From Cohnella fermenti (GTDB taxonomy: Bacteria; Bacillota; Bacilli; Paenibacillales; Paenibacillaceae): a DNA stretch of 64,000 nt. A model generated the notes under the pieces. That model saw nothing but the letters and a program-made list of their open reading frames with translations. It was not told the DNA's origin and made no database searches. This document shows positions 52,552 to 60,106 of the stretch, piece by piece. The stretch spans positions 1 through 64,000 of the forward strand of contig NZ_SSOB01000048.1 of the NCBI RefSeq assembly GCF_004801405.1, given 5' to 3'. A program made the position numbers and the translations under genes. Within the stretch, counting starts at the first letter, position 1. Each line of letters starts with the position of its first letter.

Positions 52552-52596
52552 TGGTGATCTGGACAGGGATCGAACCTGTGACCCCTACCCTGTCAA
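52552..52596 (-). other. 3' fragment of a tRNA (Val-GAC-like), probable attachment site
   Basis: Read on the minus strand, it has the anticodon loop TTGACAG (anticodon GAC), GGTAG stem, GGGTC variable loop, ACAGG/CCTGT T-stem around TTCGATC, CCAGATC acceptor strand, A73 and CCA. The D-arm and 5' acceptor strand (expected GATCTGG) are missing upstream. Such 45-bp 3' tRNA ends are the classic core sites left by tyrosine integrases. Confidence 0.75.
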
Positions 52597-52714
52597 GATA
52601 AGTCCCCCTGTTTTATAACGAACCTCTGTGGGCACAAAACGAGATGAGTCAAGGAACAGGTAAGACGTAAATGCTAGTTAGTACATAGCCGCTGCGTTAC
52701 AAACTTCAAATATT

Positions 52715-52737
52715 CTTGACCAAAATCTTGACCATTT
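52715..52737. repeat. Short direct repeat near the left element end
   Basis: CTTGACCAAAAT and CTTGACCATTTT are adjacent, 12 bases apart, about 120 bases inside the tRNA fragment. This is the position where integrase arm-type sites usually occur; that role is a guess. Confidence 0.35.
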
Positions 52738-52854
52738 TAATGTAATGTTCAGGGCTGATTTCTTCGGTTGGGCAGGGGGAGTCGTTAGGCTCCGACACAT
52801 GGATATACTGTGAAGTTCGGGATATCGTGTGTATGCTTACAAAAAAACTCTTTA

Positions 52855-53388
52855 TTATATAGCACCTAGCCCTGGTAGTCTTTGTCTTAACCATCTTATT
52901 TGTCCTCTATGATTAATTTCATCTTCAAAAACATGGAACCAAATAAAGTAATTATTTGATGGTAATCCCGACCATTCTCGCTCTTCATATAACCAAGCAT
53001 CATCTAATAGGGAAAACTCATTTAAAGTTCTACTTCGTACTTGTTCCATTTTATCTAAATAAAAATCTAGAGTATTCCCTTTGATTTCTTTCCTTCCCTT
53101 TTCACCTAGTTCATACGCTGCAAGCCATTCACTTAATTCTTCTTCATTCGGTTTCCTATTATCAAATATTTCTATCTGAAAACCAATCTCCACCGCTGCT
53201 ATATGTAGCAATAATGCTCCAATTGAATTGCTCGTTGAATCTTGTAAATAATCAAGTTCATCACTTGATAATCCTTTAACTGCATTGATTGTTGTATGTC
53301 TTGCATAATTCATCATTGATACAAGTTGACTAATCTGATTACTCATTCCTTTTACATTCATGATTTTAAATTGATTATCTACCATCAT
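52855..53388 (-). CDS. DinB-like (four-helix bundle) protein
   Basis: Predicted 177-residue protein of the DinB/YfiT-like superfamily, which uses a metal held by three His and is linked to thiol transfer or stress. Its DDEL-type helix, GALLLHIAAVE and the terminal HRGQIRWLRQRLPG fit the group. AAAGGAGAG precedes the ATG at 53388. It is AT-rich and is the leftmost gene of the element. Confidence 0.75.
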   Translation of the reverse strand: MMVDNQFKIMNVKGMSNQISQLVSMMNYARHTTINAVKGLSSDELDYLQDSTSNSIGALLLHIAAVEIGFQIEIFDNRKPNEEELSEWLAAYELGEKGRKEIKGNTLDFYLDKMEQVRSRTLNEFSLLDDAWLYEEREWSGLPSNNYFIWFHVFEDEINHRGQIRWLRQRLPGLGAI

Positions 53389-53609
53389 GAAACTCTCCTT
53401 TTAAAGTTACTCTCAAAGTTCACATGACGTTTCCGTATCCACGACGTCCCACCGACTTAAGGCTCATTAGGAGTCGGCTACGACGCATTTAGTCGGTGCA
53501 GATTTGTTCGCAGAATCCCCTTCCAGTCACTTCTCGCGGACCGAGGGCCGTCAGACCCGAAGCGTGGATATAATGTTAAGTGATGTTATCAGACATCCTG
53601 AAATAACAA

Positions 53610-54572
53610 TCAAAATCTTAATGGTATCGCTGATTTTAGGACAGTTACTTTTGACGGTTCTTCTGTTTGATAACCGTTATAACTAAGAAAAAGTTCTACG
53701 CCTTTTTGGGCGATATCAATGTTGTTTTTGGGACCAATAGTTATAAATTCTATTGGTAATTTATCCTTTGGTTTGACTTCGATGTACGGAATAACGATTG
53801 AGTTAAAAGGCCTAAACCTAACAAGTCTATCAGTATCTTGTTCGTCTATCATGAATGCAACTCGGAACTCTTCTTCGTGATAAAAGGAAGGATGTTTAAA
53901 AAACATCGCATAATTTAACAGTTTAAAGTTAAGTGAATTGAAATATTTCTGTAATTCAATTGCAACTTGTGTATCAAATTGCGAAGTCGAAGAAACGCAT
54001 AAGTTATCTACTAATAATTCATAATTATCTGTAATATCGTTGAAAATGATATTTTCTTGATCTTCCTTATTGTAATTCACCTTACCGATTTGGATTATAC
54101 TCCCTGACCCATGCTCTATTATATTAATCAAGTCTTCTCTCTTCAGCCCTATATTATATCCATCACCATTAGAGTAATTGGAGAATAGAGTAAGGGAATC
54201 TCTATTCTCAGACAATGAAAGTAGAAATGTTTGTTTAGCATAGTACAGATACATTTCAGGACGATTTTTAAGTGATTTCTTTAAATTTGTAATTATACTT
54301 TTTAAAATCTTTCCGTTGGAATCTTTCTTATGGATAATTCCTTCAAATGAATTCTCGATTTCAATAATAGTATCCAGTAATATTGCATTCAAATATGTTA
54401 TCTCTAACGAATCATTTAAAAAGTCAGCCCTCGATACCCAAAAACAATTGTTACTTACAATACCCATTAGACCGGTATTACTTGTGTAGTGATATAAATA
54501 GTTTGATGTGCTTTGTTCAATTGCAATATTAATTTTTCCGTCAGAATCAAGAAGAAATTGGGTGTTTGTCAT
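53610..54572 (-). CDS. DUF2971 family protein
   Basis: Predicted 320-residue protein resembling DUF2971: LYHYTSNTGLMGIVSNNCFWVSRADFLNDSLEITY at the N-terminus, FLLSLSENRDSLTLFSNYSNGDGYNIGL in the middle, and a basic FKHPSFYHEEEFRVAF segment. AGGGAAGG precedes the ATG. Family members have no assigned activity; they often lie on mobile elements and in defence neighbourhoods, so cargo with an anti-phage or regulatory role is conceivable. Confidence 0.7.
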   Translation of the reverse strand: MTNTQFLLDSDGKINIAIEQSTSNYLYHYTSNTGLMGIVSNNCFWVSRADFLNDSLEITYLNAILLDTIIEIENSFEGIIHKKDSNGKILKSIITNLKKSLKNRPEMYLYYAKQTFLLSLSENRDSLTLFSNYSNGDGYNIGLKREDLINIIEHGSGSIIQIGKVNYNKEDQENIIFNDITDNYELLVDNLCVSSTSQFDTQVAIELQKYFNSLNFKLLNYAMFFKHPSFYHEEEFRVAFMIDEQDTDRLVRFRPFNSIVIPYIEVKPKDKLPIEFITIGPKNNIDIAQKGVELFLSYNGYQTEEPSKVTVLKSAIPLRF

Positions 54573-54804
54573 AGTTTAACCTTCCCTCTGACAATTTTTC
54601 TTAACGTTGGTATTCGCGAAGTCAATGAAGTCGCTACATATGGAACTCTATCAAATAATGTGTTCACCAAGTTTTCCATATCCTCACAATGGATGATTTT
54701 AGTTAAACGTAACAAAATACTTCTATAAATGCAACTAGAGCAGAAGCCATTGCTTCTGCTCTCTTTACTGTCTCTTAAAATAAGGATACGGAGGTTATTC
54801 GAGT

Positions 54805-55425
54805 ATGAATAATGCGAGAAAGCAAACCTATAAGGACCTATTGGCTAATACACTCCGAGAAGATGCTAATGGATATTTAATTGGAGAACTGACCACTCGT
54901 TATCCGAATCCTGGTGCATTGATTGATGTAACCGAACAGGAACTCATGAGCATTAAGGGGATTGGAACATCCAAAGCCAAGCAGATTATTGCTGCCGTTC
55001 AGCTTGTAAAAGAATTCGCTGCTCCCTTGCCGGAACCTACTGTTGTTCGTACCCCGAATGACGTGTTTTCCATTATGGCGTCTGAGTTGCGTTACTCTCC
55101 CAAGGAGCTTTTCGTCTGCCTGTTTTTAAATACGAAGAATCATATTATTGCTAAGGATGTTATCTCAATAGGAACATTAAGCAATGCGATCGTACATCCA
55201 AGAGAAGTATTTAGAGCCGCTATTAAACGGAATAGCGCTTCGATCATTTGCTGCCACAATCATCCCAGCGGCAATCCTGAACCTAGTTCCGAGGATGTTC
55301 AAATCACGAAACGCCTTGTCAGCGTTGGTGAGCTTATTGGCATAGACGTACTGGATCACATCATTATTGGCGGACACCGTTATATCAGCATGAGGGAAAA
55401 GGGCTTGATGGAGATTGGACCATGA
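54805..55425 (+). CDS. RadC/JAB family protein (element-borne)
   Basis: Predicted 206-residue RadC-like protein. A helix-hairpin-helix DNA-binding part (SIKGIGTSKAKQIIAAVQL, about residues 48-70) precedes a JAMM metalloprotease-like domain with HNHPSGNPEPSSED and a conserved upstream Glu. Slightly shorter than chromosomal RadC (about 225). Biochemical role is unsettled; copies are frequent on mobile elements. GGAGG precedes ATG 54805. Confidence 0.88.
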   Translation: MNNARKQTYKDLLANTLREDANGYLIGELTTRYPNPGALIDVTEQELMSIKGIGTSKAKQIIAAVQLVKEFAAPLPEPTVVRTPNDVFSIMASELRYSPKELFVCLFLNTKNHIIAKDVISIGTLSNAIVHPREVFRAAIKRNSASIICCHNHPSGNPEPSSEDVQITKRLVSVGELIGIDVLDHIIIGGHRYISMREKGLMEIGP

Positions 55426-55434
55426 CACTCCAAG

Positions 55435-55773
55435 TCAGTCCGACGAAAGTTTATCGATATGCGAGAACATTAAAGCTATCATATCCAGCGCCATCTGCTG
55501 CTCTTTCTCAGGTCGATTCAAGATAATCTTTCTGATTTTATTGATGTAGTAATCATTGGACTTCTCAATCGATTCTTGCAGCAAGTCATCGACTGTAACG
55601 CCTAATTGATTAGAAAGCCGAATAAGAGTATCCAGCGTTAAGGAGCGTTCCCCTCTCTCAATCTGCCCAATATAGGCATGAGAGACATCTATCTTCTCAG
55701 CCAACATCTCCTGAGTCCAATCCTGCTTGAGCCGTTCTTGGCGAAGTCGACCGCCTAGCACTTTATAGTCCAT
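55435..55773 (-). CDS. XRE/Cro-CI type helix-turn-helix regulator
   Basis: Predicted 112-residue repressor. The HTH covers residues about 8-62 (LRQERLKQDWTQEMLAEKIDVSHAYIGQIERGERSLTLDTLIRLSNQLGV). The C-terminal helices probably mediate dimers. GGGGAGGG precedes the ATG. A palindrome at 55845 lies in its promoter region. Likely the element's control repressor. Confidence 0.88.
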   Translation of the reverse strand: MDYKVLGGRLRQERLKQDWTQEMLAEKIDVSHAYIGQIERGERSLTLDTLIRLSNQLGVTVDDLLQESIEKSNDYYINKIRKIILNRPEKEQQMALDMIALMFSHIDKLSSD

Positions 55774-55844
55774 CGTCTATCCCTCCCCATTAACAGTAGT
55801 TATTTCGGAGAGGCAATTTAACGAACTATAAGTTTCAAAATATT

Positions 55845-55865
55845 TACCAATTGTTTCATTTGGTA
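55845..55865. promoter_or_regulatory. Palindromic operator candidate for the XRE regulator
   Basis: TACCAA (55845-55850) and TTGGTA (55860-55865) are perfect inverted arms separated by nine bases, about 75 bases upstream of the XRE gene and 170 bases upstream of the divergent membrane-protein gene. Confidence 0.5.
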
Positions 55866-56034
55866 TATAGTAATTAGGAGTAGTTCGAATTGCTTAAGAA
55901 ATTTGGGATGAAATAGTCGAGTTAAGTCGGGAGGTGCGAGTAGAGGGGGATAAATAAGTCAATAGTCGGAACTTGCCTGATACAGAGGCCGTTGTACAAC
56001 ACTGAACCTAATTGTTTCAAAGGGGAATCATTCG

Positions 56035-56613
56035 ATGTTCTGTTCAAACTGTGGGAGTAGCCTGAGTGTTCAGAGTAACTTTTGCAACGCCTGCGGGGTC
56101 AAGGTGTCATCTCCTGCGTCATCAAATACTGAAGCGACAGGACCAACAGGGCCGATTGCAGCGGGGCAATCGTCATTGATCGACCGATTGATTGGCAAAA
56201 ATGCTGCGTATTACCGTAGTCGTTGGGCGCGTCCCGGCCATAACAAGGGGTGGAACTGGGCAGCGTTCTTCTGGTGGCCGTACTGGATGGGTTATCGAAA
56301 AATGTATAAGCTACTGTTCATTATGATTGTAGCGGTACATCTCTTGATCGTTACTCCCTTGATGATGTTGGAACACACTTATTTATATCCGATTATCGTA
56401 TTGGGATTGAGCGTACACTTTGGCATGTACAGCAACAATCATTACCTGGATCATATTAACAAGCAGCAGAAGAAGCACCTGAGTAATCCAGCACTGCATC
56501 CGGCCGAAGTGATTGGTGGAACCAGTTGGGGCGGACTCGTCGGTACAGTCGTTCTACTGATCATACTGTGGATGGCCATTCTCTTGTTTGCTCCGGGATT
56601 GTTGGTTAAATAA
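56035..56613 (+). CDS. Zinc-ribbon DUF2628 membrane protein
   Basis: Predicted 192-residue protein. An N-terminal zinc ribbon (CSNCGSSL...CNACG) is followed by a Ser/Thr/Gly linker, the DUF2628-like GWNWAAFFWWPYWMGYRKMY and three or four transmembrane helices (about residues 93-110, 117-135 and 165-188). AAAGGGG precedes ATG 56035. Function unknown. Confidence 0.8.
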   Translation: MFCSNCGSSLSVQSNFCNACGVKVSSPASSNTEATGPTGPIAAGQSSLIDRLIGKNAAYYRSRWARPGHNKGWNWAAFFWWPYWMGYRKMYKLLFIMIVAVHLLIVTPLMMLEHTYLYPIIVLGLSVHFGMYSNNHYLDHINKQQKKHLSNPALHPAEVIGGTSWGGLVGTVVLLIILWMAILLFAPGLLVK

Positions 56614-56664
56614 GTCCATCTCTAAGGCTAAGTCAAGACAAATGTATGGAGGAGAACGATTAAA

Positions 56665-57900
56665 ATGAGAAGCAAAATTCTGAATAAGTACGTTGTTGCC
56701 ACAGTTGCGAGCGTCGCATTGTTCACTTCCGCAACGACTGTAGAAGCTGCCCAATTCGTTAAGAAGGCAGTAACTCAAGTTTCAACTGCAAGTTTGTTCA
56801 ATACAAAATCCACCGATTCTCTTACCAATGGCAATGTAGAAATTGCTTCCAAGTTGGTGTATTCGTTGGGGACGACTTTGGAAAAGGCAACCAGTTTTAA
56901 AGCTGACGATGTCATTAAAAATGCAGCATCATTCTTTGGGAAACCAGTTTTTGTTTATGGTAACTTGGTAGCAAATGTTGGCACAGAGAAGGATAGCGCA
57001 TTCTACAAGGAGCACATTACCAACGAACTCTATCTGTACGATCAATACAATAACTATTACAAAGTATATGTATCGAGCGATGATGTTCTGAACTATTTGG
57101 GCGATGAACAAGTTATCCTGTCCGGTTACATTGTTGGTCTTGAAGACATTCAGTATGAGGGAGAGGAGGAGCCAACTACTCATATTGTATTGGTCGCAAA
57201 CCAACGCAGCATTGAAGAGATTGAAGACCTTTCGGACTTGGAAAGTTTCCCTTCCAAGAAGTCCGATATTGATTACTTCCGCATTCTGAATGAATACGTA
57301 AAATATTTTGATTATGTGGTGGATAACTATGATCCTACGGATGAAGAGTACAATTTTGGTCTTGAACCGTTCAATGCCACATTTTCGACGTTCCTAAACA
57401 AGTCGCAACAATTCAAGAATGAATACACGAATTGGGCGGACCTGACGTTCGAGGTACTGCTTGATGAGAAGTATCAGACGATTGGAATCAACGATTTAAT
57501 CAAGAATGCATATAACTATAAACTTCAATTCAAGAAGCTCGTTGAAAAGCAAGCGACTAAAGCTGTGACTGCAAATACTACAATCTTAAGCCTTCTTAAA
57601 GAAGGACGGATTAGAGTTGGCGATGCAAACTTTTCAACTGATCCTGGTCGTGCACGGACTGCTGTTTCAATGTTATATTCTGCGGTATGGAATTATTACG
57701 AACCACTGCTTAAGGAAAATAAAAAGGATGATCGTTATTACTATGAAATTGTAGAGTTTGGGAATGAAATTTCTGACGCTATTGCCACAGTAAAAGAAAA
57801 TAATTATTGGGTTTACAATGTAAAGGTGTTCGACACTGACGAAACAGGGACTCACACACTGAAGTATCTTGAATCGTATTTCGCAAAAATTAAGATTTGA
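56665..57900 (+). CDS. Large secreted protein of unknown function
   Basis: Predicted 411-residue exported protein with signal peptide MRSKILNKYVVATVASVALFTSATTVEA (cleavage near residue 28). The mature chain is acidic and rich in Asp, Glu, Tyr and Lys. Residues about 80-180 (VFVYGNLVANVG, YDQYNNYYKVYVS, VILSGYIVGLED) look like a small OB-type beta domain; the rest is mostly helical. GGAGGAG precedes ATG 56665. Family not recognised. Confidence 0.8.
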   Translation: MRSKILNKYVVATVASVALFTSATTVEAAQFVKKAVTQVSTASLFNTKSTDSLTNGNVEIASKLVYSLGTTLEKATSFKADDVIKNAASFFGKPVFVYGNLVANVGTEKDSAFYKEHITNELYLYDQYNNYYKVYVSSDDVLNYLGDEQVILSGYIVGLEDIQYEGEEEPTTHIVLVANQRSIEEIEDLSDLESFPSKKSDIDYFRILNEYVKYFDYVVDNYDPTDEEYNFGLEPFNATFSTFLNKSQQFKNEYTNWADLTFEVLLDEKYQTIGINDLIKNAYNYKLQFKKLVEKQATKAVTANTTILSLLKEGRIRVGDANFSTDPGRARTAVSMLYSAVWNYYEPLLKENKKDDRYYYEIVEFGNEISDAIATVKENNYWVYNVKVFDTDETGTHTLKYLESYFAKIKI

Positions 57901-57936
57901 CCGGCTCTTTAGAAACGGATTTAAAAATAATAAATA

Positions 57937-57963
57937 ACACCGGAAGATTGGTTCTTCCGGTGT
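57937..57963 (+). terminator. Hairpin after the large secreted-protein gene
   Basis: ACACCGGAAG (57937-57946) pairs perfectly with CTTCCGGTGT (57954-57963). No T run follows, so termination is uncertain. Confidence 0.55.
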
Positions 57964-58019
57964 AGAGCTACTGGTTGACTGTCACCGCTATTAAATTTAA
58001 TAATTAAGGAGCCATGACC

Positions 58020-58178
58020 ATGCTATTTAAATGGTTTTTCTATGGAACCATTATCGGGTTTTTCCTTGGATTAGTAGTGTTTAAGGATGGTGTTTTTGAG
58101 AGCTGTAAAATAGGGGTAGTTATAGGCTTTGGATTCGTAGCTTTGAGAAAATGGATTTTTCGAACGTTCTGGGGCTAG
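58020..58178 (+). CDS. Small two-helix membrane protein (52 residues)
   Basis: ATG 58020 to TAG 58178. Two hydrophobic helices (about residues 4-20 and 31-43) are joined by a charged loop and followed by a basic end (LRKWIFRTFWG). AAGGAG at 58006-58011 is eight bases before 58020; ATG 58014 is too close. A terminator follows. Function unknown. Confidence 0.6.
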   Translation: MLFKWFFYGTIIGFFLGLVVFKDGVFESCKIGVVIGFGFVALRKWIFRTFWG

Positions 58179-58210
58179 GAATGTAACAAATTCGGTCTAA
58201 CATAATGATG

Positions 58211-58248
58211 AAGCCGCAGACTTCCTTCAACGGAGTTTGCGGCTTTTT
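58211..58248 (+). terminator. Intrinsic terminator after the small membrane protein
   Basis: AAGCCGCA (58211-58218) pairs with TGCGGCTT, with T continuing to 58248. Confidence 0.8.
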
Positions 58249-58285
58249 GTGTTGACTAAAATCATAGAAGGGAGTTAGGACAGCG

Positions 58286-58756
58286 TTGATTCCTAAAACA
58301 ATAAACGAACTGAACCAAATAAGAGCCGAATGTGAAGGTATGGTTAATATGGGGGCAACTGTTTCGGCAATGTTGACTGTAGTTCCGGTTCCCGGAGTTG
58401 ACACAGTCGGCGATGTGGCCATCATGCTTGAACTTTTGTCTACGATAAACAAGAGATTTGGATTATCCCCTGAGCAAATCGAACAACTTGATTTTGTAAT
58501 GAAAGAGAAGGTTCTTGCAATAGCCATCACTACAGGGAGCCAATTGATTGGAAAACTCATAATCAGTGAAATCGCATCATTTTTATTAAAGAAGTATGGA
58601 ACACGTATTTTGACCAGTCAGTTTCTCAAATTCATTCCGTTAGTCGGGCAGGCAATATCTGCTGGCATTAGTTTTGGAGCGCTGAAGAGTCTGGGTAATT
58701 CACATATTAATGATTGCTACAAAATATGTGAGCAACTCATATTGGGAGATAAATGA
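58286..58756 (+). CDS. DUF697-like helical protein
   Basis: Predicted 156-residue protein. Two hydrophobic Gly-rich stretches (GATVSAMLTVVPVPGVDTVGDVAIM and FLKFIPLVGQAISAGISFGALKSLG) resemble the DUF697 module found at the C-terminus of some Era-like GTPases; here it stands without a GTPase. The likely start is TTG 58286, after a GGGAG-containing stretch. Confidence 0.65.
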   Translation: MIPKTINELNQIRAECEGMVNMGATVSAMLTVVPVPGVDTVGDVAIMLELLSTINKRFGLSPEQIEQLDFVMKEKVLAIAITTGSQLIGKLIISEIASFLLKKYGTRILTSQFLKFIPLVGQAISAGISFGALKSLGNSHINDCYKICEQLILGDK

Positions 58757-58763
58757 CAAGGAA

Positions 58764-58803
58764 AAGAGGCGGTAAATTCGATATGATTACACGCCTCTTT
58801 TTT
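58764..58803. terminator. Bidirectional terminator between convergent genes
   Basis: AAGAGGCG (58764-58771) pairs with CGCCTCTT (58792-58799), with T continuing to 58803 and four A before the stem, so it works on both strands. Confidence 0.8.
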
Positions 58804-58814
58804 GTTCTACTGTT

Positions 58815-59879
58815 CTATTCAGTATAAAATGCCTCTGAGATTAGGGAGTGCAAGTTCTTGAGAGTAGGTATCCCCCATTGTTCGGGAATTGTAACAGGAT
58901 TGATATTTAGCCTTCTTATTTGCTGTAGTTTCTTGTTAAAGTCATGAAGAATACGTTTTTTGCTAAAATCGTCAGGGTTACTTTTCTTTCCTCTTTCTTG
59001 GACTTGTTGAGTATATTTTTCTTTAGCGGCAGGAATACTGCCTGTCTCTTCAATTAATCGCAGCATCACTATAAGGCCAACAGGCCTTGATGTTGAACTC
59101 AAGACCAGTGCAATTGCATTGTTGATTGTATGATAGTCGCCTTTGCCGACAATAAGCTTATAATGATCCAACACCTTTGTTTTCAAGAAGTTCACGTTTA
59201 AAACTTCCATTAAAGGCTTGTTCACTTTTCGTACTTGTGTCTCGAAACGCAAAATATTTTTTGTCTCAGAGTAATCTATAAATTCGTCTTTCGACTTCTT
59301 CTCCTTTGCCTTTAAAGTGTTATACCTGTCATACCAATTTACAGTAACCTTGTTAGCCATTAAGTACACATTTGTCTTAGAGTTCCAATATTTACGGGAG
59401 TATTTGTTCTCAAGAAAATATTCTAAAATATGTCCTTTTTTGAACAGTTGAATGTAATAGGGGATGAGGGCATTGTCTACTTCGATATCAGCAACAGCTT
59501 CAATTCGTCGTACTTTCCACTTGCGGATGGATGGAACGGGAAGATTGAGAATATCAAGAATGATGTAGTCGAACACCAGCTCTGCATACTTAAACTCGTC
59601 AAGTGTTGTAGATTTATAATATCCGCAACAGTTAATTAATAATTGTGGCCGAAGGCGTACTTCAATAAAAAAGCTATTGTATTGTGATTTGCGAAGTCTG
59701 ATTTCTTGCAGTCCATATTTCGAGAGTGCGTAAGTGATATAAACCCCTCTTTTTTCCTTGTTATCTTTGTGTAAAGGCTTTAAAGGAATATACTTTTTCA
59801 AATAAGCATCTAGTCTTGAATAGGTTAATTCGAACTCTGACTCGGTTAGAGAATACCTTACATAAAGCATATCTATCAT
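58815..59879 (-). CDS. Replication-initiator-like protein (phage gene II / plasmid Rep type)
   Basis: Predicted 354-residue protein. It has RRIEAVADIEVDN, then NSKTNVYLMANKVTVNWYDRYNTLKAKEKK and NILRFETQVRK, a pattern shared with rolling-circle replication initiators of the filamentous-phage gene II group. The candidate tyrosines are many, and I cannot single out the nicking one. GGAGGTAG precedes the ATG at 59879. It lies behind the ATPase gene on the same strand. If correct, the element copies itself after excision. Confidence 0.55.
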   Translation of the reverse strand: MIDMLYVRYSLTESEFELTYSRLDAYLKKYIPLKPLHKDNKEKRGVYITYALSKYGLQEIRLRKSQYNSFFIEVRLRPQLLINCCGYYKSTTLDEFKYAELVFDYIILDILNLPVPSIRKWKVRRIEAVADIEVDNALIPYYIQLFKKGHILEYFLENKYSRKYWNSKTNVYLMANKVTVNWYDRYNTLKAKEKKSKDEFIDYSETKNILRFETQVRKVNKPLMEVLNVNFLKTKVLDHYKLIVGKGDYHTINNAIALVLSSTSRPVGLIVMLRLIEETGSIPAAKEKYTQQVQERGKKSNPDDFSKKRILHDFNKKLQQIRRLNINPVTIPEQWGIPTLKNLHSLISEAFYTE

Positions 59880-59983
59880 AAATACTACCTCCTGCTCCCA
59901 AAACCTACGCCTGTGTGGCTTCCAGACCCATGACTAGCGTAGGGGGAGTACTTATTTAAGTTCAATTTGTGTGTTCGAGGACA

Positions 59984-60020
59984 ATAAAAAAACATACGAC
60001 GCAGTTCGCGTTGTATGTTT
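59984..60020 (-). terminator. Terminator of the P-loop ATPase gene
   Basis: AACATACGACGC pairs with GCGTTGTATGTT (12 bp, one G-U). On the minus strand six or more T follow the hairpin. Confidence 0.75.
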
Positions 60021-60106
60021 GATTGTTGTTTTTACTCATGTTGGATATCCTATATTTTTTGCGTTATTGGACGTTAATGCTAAGCTTCTATTTATCCCAA
60101 TATAGT

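Noticed and set aside
52552..52640. Intact minus-strand tRNA gene
   Set aside because: Anticodon arm, T-arm and acceptor 3' strand fit, but upstream bases contain no D-arm and no GATCTGG acceptor strand, so it is only a 3' fragment.
53573..53686. Possible small membrane protein overlapping the end of the DUF2971 gene
   Set aside because: Hydrophobic composition is explained by the antisense of the DUF2971 C-terminus; there is no ribosome site and no isolated conservation clue.
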